From Oehlia diaphana (lineage: Eukaryota > Glomeromycota > Glomeromycetes > Glomerales > Glomeraceae): a stretch of 35,805 nt of DNA. The translations under genes and the position numbers were made by a program. Within the stretch, counting starts at the first letter, position 1. Every line of letters begins with the position of its first letter. The notes beneath the pieces are model-generated. The model searched no databases and was not told the DNA's origin. It worked only from the letters and a program-made list of their open reading frames with translations. The DNA lies in the NCBI GenBank assembly GCA_003833135.1, contig QZLH01001036.1, forward strand, positions 1-35,805. Direction: 5' to 3'. This document shows, in pieces, positions 20,199 to 30,053 of the stretch.

Positions 20199-20477
20199 AA
20201 AGTATCGAACTTGACCCGCGACGCGGTGCTAACTTGACCCTCCCGCATGCACGTTGTCGATCCTATTCATGGAGTATTGTAAAATATATGTGATCGACAA
20301 CGTGCATGCAGCGGGTCAAGATGACACCCCCAGAAGCAAATGTATCGTTCTTATACGTGTACGACATACTATCTTATACGACCTATATTGTGTGACATAT
20401 ACGTCGTATAAGAACATAGCACCTGATCGTATAAGAACGATACATTTGCCCCCAGAAGGGTCAAGTCCGATACTTTT
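20199..20477. mobile_element. Long-inverted-repeat MITE (outer element)
   Basis: The two sides are inverted copies. Both carry AAGTATCG(A/G)ACTTGACCC at the outside, then a second ACTTGACCC or TCTTGACCC, then a perfect 18-bp arm GCATGCACGTTGTCGATC (20245-20262) answered at 20292-20309, with a 29-nt central loop. Arms are therefore about 65 bp. The right arm is stretched by a second element inserted at 20337-20448. No target-site duplication of the outer element is clear. There is no coding capacity. Sequence is distinctly less AT-rich than the surroundings, which suggests a fairly recent arrival. Confidence 0.65.
20336..20449. mobile_element. Nested MITE with perfect 22-bp terminal inverted repeats, Mutator-like
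   Basis: The ends 20336-20357 and 20428-20449 are perfect inverted copies (core AATGTATCGTTCTTATACG). They are flanked by direct repeats CCCCCAGAAG at 20327-20336 and 20449-20458, that is a 9-10 bp target-site duplication, the size typical of Mutator-like elements. A second, internal inverted pair CTTATACGAC (20373-20382) / GTCGTATAAG (20403-20412) reuses part of the terminal word. It interrupts the right arm of the larger palindromic element, so it arrived later. It is non-autonomous at about 114 bp. The superfamily assignment rests only on the duplication length. Confidence 0.65.
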
Positions 20478-20978
20478 GCGGTAGGGAGCGGATAAAAAAG
20501 GAGTAAAACGTGTTGGCACGACAATAAAAATGATTGGTGGATTACGCGTGTGGACGGGCATGAAGAGAGTCTAACCGTAAATATCCTCAGCTAAAGCATA
20601 AAACTATTAATTATGGAATTACGAAAAATTGGTGTTAATTAAAAACGGTTAATACAAATATTATTTTTTAATTTGTTTTAAATGTGACGCGGATGATAAA
20701 TTTTGTAACATAAAATACACGTTATAAGGAAAAAGAACGTCTCTTAATGAACAACATTATATTTGCAACGTGCATTAAAATTTTAAAATCTATATGTAAC
20801 TCGCATTGTTTTTTCCGAAAAAAGCTATAATCGAAAAGGAACGCCCCTTAATTAAAACGATAATATGACTTGATCGAATTTCTTTTTCTTTATTCACGAG
20901 CCAAATTGTAAGCATTTCCAATAAAAACCTTGTATTACATCGGATTACAATATGATAAGATCACTTTAATGAGAATGT

Positions 20979-21438
20979 GTGCGCATAACTCCTTTTCTAA
21001 ATCATCTCAAGAATAAAGAGAATAGAGAGAATATGTTAATTAATATGGAAGAAGCTCATTTGGCACATGATCGGGAAAGGAGAAGACGGAAAATTGATGA
21101 AGAGACTAATGAGGAGCGCGAGGAACGCTTAGCACGTGATGAGAAAGGAAGCGCGAGGAGCGAAGCACATTCGGTAGTTGAAGAAGAGGCTCGGCGCGCT
21201 CTTGTGCGTAAGAAATATTCGCTTATAGCAAAAGAAACTCCAAATCAAATTGCAGCAAGGCTTTCACAAAAGAAGTCAAGTATGCGTCAAAAATATGCCT
21301 GCTGATCGGAAGCTTCTGCGCCAATTTCGCAACACAATGAACAATCTCAAAAATAATCTAAGTGAAACGTGCAATGGGCGATTCCCTTATGTATGTTTGA
21401 GAATGATCCTAAAACATATGGATCCAGGCAGGTATTAA
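20979..21438 (+). pseudogene. Helitron N-terminal charged region and zinc-finger-like start
   Basis: The frame 20979-21305 is highly charged (EEAHLAHDRERRRRKIDEE, then EEREERLARDEKGSARSEA and RRALVRKKYSLIAKETPNQI), typical of the N-terminal nuclear/basic part of fungal Helitron proteins. A second frame (21250-21438) reads LLRQFRNTMNNL and CNGRFPYVC, the start of the next conserved block. The frames overlap with a shift of one base. Confidence 0.6.
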
Positions 21439-21499
21439 TTAGTATATTTCTAAATTCAAAATTATAACTAAAATACTGTTATTTTTCTAAAACTCAACT

Positions 21500-21870
21500 G
21501 ATGTAGAAGAAATGCTGTTCGTGCAAGTATTCCTGTCATTTCGGTATACATCCTTCTTGGAGGACAGTATGCATATCGTAAATACTATTAATTTTCCACA
21601 AGATGTGCAGGAGTTCGCGGCACGACTTCTACATGATCCATCGGCGTCATTCTGAAGATGGATCCAATTTTCGGGATTTTTCATGTTCGTTGGGGAAAGT
21701 AATGCGAGCTCTTCATTGGCTGAAGGCAAACAATAAATTCTATCGTGATATCGATATTGATGATGAAATATTACAAACTTTTCCTGAAAATGGTTCGATT
21801 GCGGAAAACTTCCACAATTCACGGATGATAGAACTAATAGTTCTGAAAAAGAACCTGACGATGAAGACGA
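21500..21870 (+). pseudogene. Helitron DUF6570-type region
   Basis: Translation in shifting frames gives EEMLFVQVF, then NFPQDVQEFAARLLHDPSAS, then RALHWLKANNKFYRDIDIDD followed by EILQTFPENGSI. This is the order seen in fungal and metazoan Helitron proteins upstream of the Rep domain. At least two frameshifts and one TAA occur. The minus-strand ORF at 21487-22068 is a shadow. Confidence 0.6.
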
Positions 21871-22099
21871 GAACGAAAATGATGAAAACCTATTCAACTT
21901 ACAAACATTTGTTCCTTCATTACCCACCAGACTTAATGAAGACAGGGCAATTAATGAAATTCTCAATTGAGCGCAACATGAACATGAGAGAATTATAACG
22001 AAGTTTCTCCGGTTGATGAGTTTCATACTCCTGGATATATAGCAAGAGCATTTCCTACATTTTAACACGGACCTTAATGAAAGAAATAAAACCGACGGA

Positions 22100-23010
22100 A
22101 TACTTTAAACATCTTTTAGTCTATAATGATGGTCGATTTGCTCGTCATCGACGGTGGCGTTACTTTGCCCTAAATTCATTATGAGACGGAGAGCATTATC
22201 AGAAGGTCGCGTATTTGTTCGACAAAATTTAGAGGAAGGACAATAGCCGAAATATTGGGTTTAATGCAAGACGATACTCCAAGTATTACGGTATGGTGAA
22301 GGATTGCGTGGTACTACAGTATTCAACATTGGATGCGTCGTAGAGCTGAATTATTAGATCTGATAAAACAGATAAGGTCTCAGGGAATGATTTTCTTTAC
22401 ATCTAACGTGGCTGATATGCATATAATCTAATGCCTAATGGAGAAAATTCTGTAAACACAGAAATAGTCCAGGAAGCTGCCAGGCGTCAACGTAAGGATC
22501 TTATAGATAATCTCCATATTGCTGCATGATTCTTTGAAAAGTGATTTAAAGTTTTTTTTTGAGAAGTGTTAATTCTTAAATGGGGATTAGTTGACTGGTG
22601 GTATCGATTTGAGTGGCAACATCACGGTAGTGTTCTTGTTCATGGCATTGTCAAGCGAAAAGAAGCACCAGAAATTGATTAGGAAAAGATGAAAATAATG
22701 ATGAAATAATGGGAAAAGTAGAACATTGTTTGGATTCTTTAGTTACAATAATCAATCCCGGCCTGAATACACCTCCTCCTGATCACCACCCATGCCAAAA
22801 ACGCTCTAAGACCTTAATGATGATATGCATGACTACGCTGAATTGATCGATAATAATGACCTCCTAGAACTAACAACTGCCAAAAATGATCCACTTATAA
22901 ATCCACATGATCGCATTCAATTACAGGGATGGAGGGCAAATGTTGATTTGAAGCCCATCCTTGCCACGCATGCTGCTTTATAGTATGTTTTGAAGTATGC
23001 TAGTAAAGCA
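22100..23010 (+). pseudogene. Helitron Rep (HUH/Y2) nuclease relic
   Basis: The pieces DGRFARHRRWRYFALNSL, then RRRALSEGRVFVRQNLEEG, then RRRAELLDLIKQIRSQGMIF, then WYRFEWQHHGSVLVHGI follow the Helitron_like_N order. The metal-binding HUH motif should read His-x-His. Here it is Leu-Val-His, with CTT at 22635-22637 where a His codon is expected. The two-tyrosine motif survives as YVLKY (22984-22998), immediately preceded by a TAG stop. The nuclease is inactive by both mutation and stops. Confidence 0.65.
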
Positions 23011-23379
23011 AAACGACGGTCCTTAGGGTCCTTAGCCTTTTCAAAAGTGGTGGACAAAAGCTCTTCGTAATGATTCCAGCTGTTAAAGCATTCCAAAAGT
23101 TGCTCATTCGCACAGTCGGAGAACGTGATTTTTGGTGCAAGGAACTTGTCATCTTCTTCAATTACCGCTCTATCATAGTAACCAAAATTTTGTTAGTCTA
23201 AAACTTAACAAAGAAGCGAATCGACAGCTTCGTGATAGTAATGAAAATGATCCAAATAATGAGAACAATGGAATTATGAAAACAGATCCCTCACCTCTAC
23301 AAAGATATTGTAATAGTCCTGCCGAACTTGGGGAACTTTCATTGTTCAATTGGATCAGCAATATAAACTAGTAAAAGGC

Positions 23380-23860
23380 AACTGGATAGAATACTCTGGT
23401 GAAAACATTGTACGTATTTAGCCACGTCCATCTCCCATTCGAAATGGTCCTCAGTGGGAGGAATTTTGTCGTATAAAAGTCCTCTTACATGTTCGTTATA
23501 GAGACCTTCTTAGCCTCACAGGGAATCACACTCTTTCATGGATTGATTTATATAACCAACATCTTGTAAAAATTAATGATGACCCTAATGAACCTGCTGT
23601 GGATGATATAGAAGTTGATGGTAACGATTCTGATGAAAAAGACGACGACACACCACAGGAAACGTATGAACTTCGAACTGACTGGATGTTATTGGCTGAA
23701 ATGATGTCAAATAGACAGACGCGTAGCTTAGATGACTTTAGTGCCCGTAATATTGATAGAAATCACGACTGGGTTGACGAAAGTTTGCTACGATGTCCTG
23801 AAATTGAAGAGGCAGAAAGCTTCATCCAGCAAGCAATTGGTAACTCAAGTTGGAAATAAT
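23380..23860 (+). pseudogene. Helitron Rep-helicase linker region
   Basis: This is the longest well-preserved stretch of the relic. It reads NWIEYSGENIVRI, a TAG, then PRPSPIRNGPQWEEFCRIKV, then TLSWIDLYNQHLVKINDDPN, then an acidic run and YELRTDWMLLAEMMSNRQTR. The open frame 23599-23859 is part of it. It lies between the Rep and PIF1 parts, as in intact fungal Helitrons. Confidence 0.6.
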
Positions 23861-23984
23861 TCAGCTAGTATCGATCTTAGAACTCTAATAAGAAACAAAG
23901 GTTAATACGTGAAAGTGTAGAATCACATTGTATTAACAGAATAACAAATCAATCCATAGAACCTTTACGAATTATTATCATGGG

Positions 23985-24151
23985 TAGAGTTTCGATCCGT
24001 AGCGGTTTTATCCGGTTTTTATCCGGATACCGGCTCGGTTAATTTAGGCTGGGACCACCAAAATTAATAAAAATTTTGGCCGAAATTTGTAACCTTTTTA
24101 ATCATAATCCCACGTTAAAATATTTGAGGTTTTATCCGGATCGAAACACTA
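23985..24151. mobile_element. 167-bp hAT-type MITE inside the Helitron helicase
   Basis: The termini are TAGAGTTTCGATCCG (from 23985) and, reverse-complemented, TAGTGTTTCGATCCG (ending 24151), with one mismatch in 15. They are flanked by a perfect 8-bp direct repeat ATCATGGG at 23977-23984 and 24152-24159. Eight-bp duplications and a TAGNG start fit the hAT superfamily. The interior has repeated TTTTATCCGG motifs and no coding capacity. The insertion separates the helicase words RIIIMG and TAGTGKS. A related end occurs at 30054. Confidence 0.8.
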
Positions 24152-25095
24152 ATCATGGGTACCGCTGGAACCGGTAAATCTTACCTTATTAATGCTTTCG
24201 AGGAAGGTTACATGAGATCGCAAAGGAACATAACTTACATGAGAACAACATGGTAGTTGCTCCAATGAGGCTTTTAACATCGAAGGCAGCACTTTACATT
24301 CGTCACATTCGTCACTTTCCTTCCAATATGCGGCATAAACGTTGAGCTTGAAGGTGAATCTTTGTAGAAACTCCAAAGAAAATTAAATATATAAAATATT
24401 TTATAATCGATGAAATGAGTGCCATTTCTTGCTATAATTGATTTATGATGCGGCAAGCATTTCCCGATCACTACAATATTCCATTTGGTGACCAATCCAT
24501 AATTCTTGTTGTTTTACTTTGGGCAGCTTCCTCCGATATGTGGTCGTAATGCCTATAGTCAATTTTCAAGAAATTTGTAAACTTGAGGCTATGCAAGGAC
24601 AAACAGGTTACTCGGATAAACAACAACAATTCAGAAATCTGTCATATCACTTACGTGATGAAAGTCTACACGATCCGACTGGGAATTATTAATGACGCGA
24701 ATTCCAGAAAATATTTCTGAATCAGAAAGAAAAACTTCTTCGATGCCATCAATGTTCTAACAACATAGGAAGAAATGGATAAATAAATTTGAATAAACTT
24801 CGATTATTAAACCAACCCGTTGCTAAGATTCACGGGTGGATCTGAAACTTCTAAGGCCGATTCCGAAATTGAGCTGAAATATTATTATACGGAATGCTGC
24901 TGGTCTTATAAATAGGGTATTGGGGACAATAACAGGTATTTTATATAAAGAGAAGCCAGAGTACACCTCTTTACCTGCAGTATTTTAGTTTCATTTGACA
25001 GTATAACAGTAATAGACCTTGAGAAGAAGAAATTTGCGGCTGACTTGTCATTTGTAGCAATTTTCCGTATACTTTCTCTTGATGATATTCTTTCA
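24152..25095 (+). pseudogene. Helitron PIF1-like helicase relic
   Basis: Walker A GTAGTGKS is intact at 24158-24181. It is followed in broken frames by FNIEGSTLHS (near 24270), the Walker B block FIIDEMS (24400-24420), then RQAFPDHYNIPFGDQSIIL (24450-24507), QLPPICGRNAYSQF and, near 24970-25090, a C-terminal block reading SFDSITVIDLEKKKFAADLS. PIF1-family enzymes are ATP-dependent 5'-3' DNA helicases. A 9-bp direct duplication (CATTCGTCA, near 24297) and several stops disrupt it. Confidence 0.65.
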
Positions 25096-25144
25096 AACAC
25101 TTTAGTTTAACAGACTTGAGCGTATAAAAAATTGTAAAAGGGTG

Positions 25145-26576
25145 GAATACAACGATTTAAATTTTTCTCGTTTTTTACCCAAATTTTTTTTAAAAAAGAT
25201 TATCAGAATATCAAAGCATTGTTGTTAGTGATACATCATATCAAAAATAAGGAAACTGAGGTGACGCAAGTGGATGACAATCAAATCGCTAATAGTAGAA
25301 AAGTCCTTTGCTACAATAATTTTTGTATATAATATCTAATCAAATTTTATTTATGTAAGCTAAGGCACATGTGATTATATTATTGGGCAAAGTCAATTTT
25401 CAATTTATCCTGATTTACCAGTAATATAGGTGAAATAACCTTAAAATAATCGTGATTATGCACTCATGCACATTAAAATACATATCGTCGGTTACTTTTT
25501 ATTAAAAAAAAAAAAAAATTGACATATGACTAATTCTGAAACGCCAGAATTCCTAAATGTTTAATATTCTTTTTTAGAATTATCATTTAAAGCCCGTTAG
25601 AAACAAGCAAAATTAATTAACCTACTAAAGATTTTGAAAATTCATTGTAAAATTTTTTGCTACTTATTTATTCGTCTATTCGCTTTCCATCGACTGTTAA
25701 AACGCGAAAAAGTTAATATTATTAAATAAGATTTATTTCCAATACATCATACAATGAATAGTACATGTCATCACTTAATTATATTAAATTATTGTTCTTA
25801 ATAGTTATTGGACAAAATGATTATGCATATAACAGATAAAGCAAGATTTTGTGAATCTAAGCCAAATTACTGGATAAATCTTATCATTCGTTTATTGATG
25901 AAAGAATCATATATAAGCACCTGATTTTGTTTTGGAAAATTAACTCTGAAACGCTTTTGTTTCCAATAAAAAATTAAAATTTGACAAAAATGTCAGGAAT
26001 TGAATACTTGGCATTCGCATATATTAATATACTGTGATATAAATGTATTTAAAAATACATTTGAAGAATCAATTAAAGTTGCCAGCTGCGAAATTTCTAA
26101 ATAGGGACGGGATTAATTTAATCGAAATGTGGAACTGAAAAATAAAGATTAACATTTTTAAAGGAAATTAATTCTAAAGGAGTTAACGTTGGGCTAACTA
26201 AATCAAATCCTATATTAAATATTATTATTAAAAAAAAATTAGAAAATTATCAAGTTTAAAAATTTAGAATTTTTTACTGGGAAAATGCTTCCAATTTCAA
26301 GATCTAAAGTATATAAACTACCGGATTGTAATATACCTGTGTAAATTATTATTCAGTAGACATCCATTTATGTACCCTGTGTAAGACACCCATTTATGTA
26401 CTTGACATCATTGTTATGCTTATCATTTATTATAAACTTAATTTTGTATTTATTAATATTAAAATCTAACTTAATTTATAAAAATAATCAAATTCTATAT
26501 TATTAAAAAATAATTTTATACTTTAAGAAAATTAATATACAGTATTATAAAAAAAAAGAAAAGAAAAATAAAATTT
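25145..26576. other. AT-rich spacer between Helitron relic and F-box gene 2
   Basis: No gene is supported. A two-copy repeat CATCCATTTATGTAC / CACCCATTTATGTAC occurs at about 26361-26401. Poly-A runs lie at 25504-25518. Confidence 0.45.
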
Positions 26577-28013
26577 TTATAATTTAATTACACCTTCTTT
26601 TATATATTTTGATATCACATTTTTTTGATCATCAGCCCATAAATCCATATAACGATGAGTAAATTTAATAGGGTTCCTTTTTTTACATTTCCAACAATTA
26701 AAAAATGCTTCTAAACCATCTTTTGAGAAATTCCAATCATCCCCAGAGAATTCTCGTAAGGATGAAGGAGACTTATTACTTATTAATTCTAATAAGTAGT
26801 CTCCATCGTCGGAAAGTGTTGAAACATTTATATTAAAGGATAATTTTTCTAATTGAGTGCAATTAGAAAAGATCCTATTGATTTCACAAAGATTTCCGGG
26901 GTCAATATCCAAATTTAAACTTTTTAAAAGAGGACAATTTTTTGAAATTATAATAATTAAATTTAAATTTTTAGCCTGATAATCTTGAAATTCTCTTGAA
27001 CAACATATATCAATTTCTATAATGCTCTTATCTGTTCTTTCAATTATTAAGCATTCAATATTACATGGTATAAGTGTAGCTTCAAAGATTCGAAGGTTTG
27101 GAAAAGAAGCTTTTTCTAAACAAACTTCCCATTGTTTCCAGTCTACATTCTTATAACAGTTATAAGGTTCATTTCCATCATGATTAATAAGTTCCAAATG
27201 TTGTAAATTTGTTAAATTTAAAAATGTACCGGGATCAATAAGCGGTGTTGTCATTAATGTATTTAATGTGGCTGCCTTTTCCTTGACCACATTACTTAAT
27301 AATGGGTATTTGTTTTTATTGTCAATAAAATTTAAAAATAAGGAGCGCAGATTATGCTGCATTTCAATAAATGAAGCTAAACCTTTAGAATCCTCATTAC
27401 AATAAAATACCTCTAAAGTTTTTATATTTTGACAAATATTGGCAAGTTCAAATAATGTTTTTGAAGTTACCATGTTATTATTATCAAAATTAATTAAAAG
27501 AGATTGTAAATTTAAAAAAAATGACCCCACACTTGGAAATTTGTAAATTTCTAGATCAGTATTTAAATGAAAATGGTTTATATTTTTACAATTTATAAAG
27601 ATTAAATTGTAAATTTGGGTTTCTAATATATTTTTTTTATGAATGGAATCTTCTTTAATAAAAATTTGTACCATATCTCTAATCCAATATGGTGTGATTT
27701 GAGTAAAATAATTCATGTATTCAAATGTTGGTTTTCTTGGTAATTTATATGAAGGCAATATAATATTATTATTGATCAAAAGGTTTTCTGATTCGATCGG
27801 TAAAAAATTGGCTATTGTTTTATATAATTTTATTCGTGAATCCCTGTCACGATTATAAGTAATTTCATTGATACGAGAGATATATTTCCATAAAAAAATC
27901 ACGGCTATCTGAGACCAGGATCTGTTAACAAGGGCACAAGAATGTAAAGATGACATATCATCTTGTAATTCGAGCATGATCAATAAAAGAATATCGGCGT
28001 AAAGTTGAACCAT
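26577..28013 (-). CDS. F-box / leucine-rich-repeat protein 2
   Basis: This is a complete intronless gene of 478 residues. Residues 4-44 form the F-box (LYADILLLIMLELQDDMSSL, then CALVNRSWSQIAVIFLWKYI), the Skp1-binding module of SCF ubiquitin ligases. Irregular leucine-rich repeats follow from about 130 to 440: FFLNLQSLLINFDNNNM, CQNIKTLEVFYC, QHNLRSLFLNF, LTNLQHLELINHD, FPNLRIFEATL, CPLLKSLNLDI and CTQLEKLSFNI. The C-terminal FSKDGLEAFFNCWK corresponds to SPKDLESFFISWEN in F-box protein 1, so the two are distant paralogues on the same strand about 6.9 kb apart. The first ATG is chosen because it lies directly before the F-box. The 5' flank is a minisatellite beginning within 10 bp of the ATG. 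The substrate is unknown. Confidence 0.85.
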   Translation of the reverse strand: MVQLYADILLLIMLELQDDMSSLHSCALVNRSWSQIAVIFLWKYISRINEITYNRDRDSRIKLYKTIANFLPIESENLLINNNIILPSYKLPRKPTFEYMNYFTQITPYWIRDMVQIFIKEDSIHKKNILETQIYNLIFINCKNINHFHLNTDLEIYKFPSVGSFFLNLQSLLINFDNNNMVTSKTLFELANICQNIKTLEVFYCNEDSKGLASFIEMQHNLRSLFLNFIDNKNKYPLLSNVVKEKAATLNTLMTTPLIDPGTFLNLTNLQHLELINHDGNEPYNCYKNVDWKQWEVCLEKASFPNLRIFEATLIPCNIECLIIERTDKSIIEIDICCSREFQDYQAKNLNLIIIISKNCPLLKSLNLDIDPGNLCEINRIFSNCTQLEKLSFNINVSTLSDDGDYLLELISNKSPSSLREFSGDDWNFSKDGLEAFFNCWKCKKRNPIKFTHRYMDLWADDQKNVISKYIKEGVIKL

Positions 28014-28019
28014 AGCTAT

Positions 28020-28275
28020 GATGAAGAGAAGAATAAATAGTATGAATGATTATTATGGTATGAATGAATAGTATGTATAAACGACGATTGAATAGAATGA
28101 AAAGAGAAGAATAAATAGTATAAATGATTATTATGTATGAATGATTATTATGTATGAATGAATAGTTGTATAAATGATTAAATAGAATGAAAAGAGAAGA
28201 ATAAATAGTATGAATGATTATTATGAATGATTATTATGAATGAATAGTTGTATAAACGATTAAATAGAATGAAAA
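28020..28275 (+). repeat. Minisatellite directly upstream of F-box gene 2
   Basis: Three long units share GAATGAAAAGAGAAGAATAA then ATAGTATGAATGATTATTATG and AATGAATAGTTGTATAAACG. They start near 28020, 28095 and 28185, with a partial fourth start at 28265. Internal ATGATTATTATG copies vary in number between units, so both the long unit and a short sub-unit have expanded. The array occupies the place where the promoter or 5' leader of the F-box gene must lie. Confidence 0.65.
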
Positions 28276-28279
28276 AAAT

Positions 28280-29455
28280 TGTAATGTCAAAACAAAAAAG
28301 ATACATCCATGTTATATATAAAAAAAAAGTTCTTATTGCCTAATATAAATTTTTTATTGTAGGGGCTTCAGGTTTGACTAATACAATGGTTATTGTAGAC
28401 ATTTGCTATGTTCCGATTTCCGATTTATGTTGGCAAAATCCGAGTCGGCCGTTATGTGTAATTGTATCAAAAATCAATAAACTTGGTTTGGGAAATCAAA
28501 GCTGTATCAAAATCAATTGTTAAAATTTAATCATGCATAAATCAAAAAGATCCGACTACTATTTTTATAGATCATCATTCATTATCTCATTTGATAAAAT
28601 GTTTTACATTATAATATTTAATTTGAAACTTGTGCATTGAATAAATTTTTCATTTTTCTTCAATCCCTTTTAAAGAAATGAAACTTTTACATTTTCAAAA
28701 AAAAAAAAAAAAATGATCATATAATGCATAATATTCGAGAACTTTTTTTGTGACATAAAAATGTTTCATATTATATTGTTTTGATATAGTTTTAGACACA
28801 AAATGCTCGTGTGACAAATACTATAGACTTTGACTGCGGTCATATTCTTATTTAAAATTGTTGTTACAGGAAAAGGATTAAAAGGATTAAGGTTTCGGTA
28901 CACCCGACCAATAAATGTGTTCAATTTTTTTGATAGTAATCATTGTAATCATTGTGCAAATTTAAGATCAGACAGTTTTGAATTAACAAAAAAGTCAATA
29001 TGTAAAATGTATAATTCATGATATATAAAGCTAACAATGATTTTCAGTGGTACAAAAGTTTCATGTTGTCAATTTCTTTTACAAACGTAGATGCAAGGAG
29101 AGCGGTCATTTTCTAGTCATGTGATACAGTCGTCCCTTGGTATCATCTGACGATATGAATGAATTCCTAGTGCAAAGATAATCACATTGTTGCATTGTTT
29201 ATCATTTTTTTTTTTGATTCTGTAGAAGTATTATGTAAATTTATATTCTAATGTTTTATAATAATATTAAATAATTTACCTTAATTAGTTAAAATTATAA
29301 AAAAGAACTTCATCACTTAGATAAAAATTATTAACCTAAACAACTATAAGTATTAATTATGTTACACTAGTAATACACTTCGTTTCTTCGTTTCATTCCG
29401 AAACCTGGAGAAATATCTGCAACTTCCGAAACTAAAACATCACGTGAATTCTTTT
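28280..29455. other. AT-rich spacer
   Basis: No gene is supported; the 63-codon frame at 28830 has no recognisable features. A TCACGTGA palindrome lies at 29440-29447. Near 29376-29430 there are TTCGTTTC and CCGAAAC words of the kind found at transposon ends, without definable borders. Confidence 0.4.
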
Positions 29456-29593
29456 TACCGTATTTGCCCAAAAATAAGCAGCAAGTTTTGCTCATAATGC
29501 CGGCCAAGTTTGATAATGTGGGCCAAAATTTGTTATAATGCGGGCCATGTTGCTTATTTTTGGTGGTTGCTTATTTTTTCGGCAAATATGGTA
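29456..29593. mobile_element. 138-bp TA-flanked MITE
   Basis: The left end TACCGTATTTGCCCAAAAAT then AAGCA (29456-29480) is matched by the reverse complement of the right end, TACCATATTTGCCGAAAAAA then TAAGCA (29568-29593). There are three or four differences. TA at both edges fits a Tc1/mariner-type TA target duplication. The interior contains ATAATG(C/T)(C/G)GGCCAA words repeated about three times and a second internal copy of the right-end word TTGCTTATTTTTGG. There is no coding capacity. Confidence 0.6.
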
Positions 29594-29792
29594 ATTGGTG
29601 ACTAAATTTCGTGATGAATTCCACCCCCACGTGACCGGTGACATTTAAATTATGTGAAAAAAAAATTTTGTGAGGCAAAAAAAAAACTAAGTCCCTCAGA
29701 TAAATATAAACAGAGAAAACGCGCTGGGGTGTGATGCCGGTAATGAATATGGGGGTGGAAAATTTGATGGGAAGCTAGATATAAGTGTAATG

Positions 29793-29905
29793 TCACGTGA
29801 TTTTTGGATCGTATGTACTGTACGTACGTACATTTTTATTGAATACGTATGTACGTATAGTAAAAAACTACAACCATACGTACAATCATCATACGTGACA
29901 TACAA
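29793..29905. promoter_or_regulatory. Cluster of TCACGTGA and TACGTA/GTACGTAC palindromes
   Basis: TCACGTGA (29793-29800) is followed within 110 bp by ACGTACGTAC, ATACGTATGTACGTAT, CATACGTAC and CATACGTGACATAC. The density of ACGT-core palindromes is high for such AT-rich DNA. It may be a regulatory cluster or a decayed simple (TACG)n repeat. No gene start is evident nearby, so function is unproven. The minus-strand ORF 29696-29905 (tyrosine/threonine-rich) arises from this repeat. Confidence 0.35.
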
Positions 29906-30053
29906 AGGGTAACAAGCCGTGAATTAGTAACTTTCTGTAAATTTTCCACTTTCACTCAAAAGATGACTTAAAAAAACGAAGTACTGTATAATTTAATACT
30001 AAACGTAAGGAATAATATTAAGTAATTATGCACAATTTTAATAAAAATTGAGA

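Larger units (their letters stand above)
20979..25140 (+). pseudogene. Decayed autonomous Helitron (RepHel) with nested hAT-type MITE
   Basis: Peptides matching the order of fungal Helitron transposases run through about 4.2 kb: an Arg/Glu-rich N-terminus (20979-21300), a DUF6570-type region (21310-21870), a Helitron_like_N / HUH Rep region (22100-23010), a linker (23380-23860) and a PIF1-type helicase (24150-25095). The last fragment is followed by a frame resembling the usual LERIK tail (near 25110). Helitrons move by rolling-circle replication using the HUH nuclease and the helicase. Many stops and frameshifts make this copy dead. A 167-bp element is inserted at 23985-24151. No 5' TC or 3' hairpin-CTRR end could be fixed, so the limits are those of the coding relic only. 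Confidence 0.8.

Noticed and set aside
20254..20561. Overlapping ORFs on both strands with similar peptides (KCIVLIR, RIRTIHLP)
   Set aside because: The similarity between strands is due to the inverted repeats of the nested MITEs; no gene is needed to explain it.
21487..22068. 193-codon minus-strand ORF rich in serine
   Set aside because: It is antisense to recognisable Helitron coding sequence on the plus strand.
25145..25450. Helitron 3' terminus (hairpin plus CTRR)
   Set aside because: Several CTAA words occur, but none is preceded by a convincing GC-rich hairpin, so no end was called.
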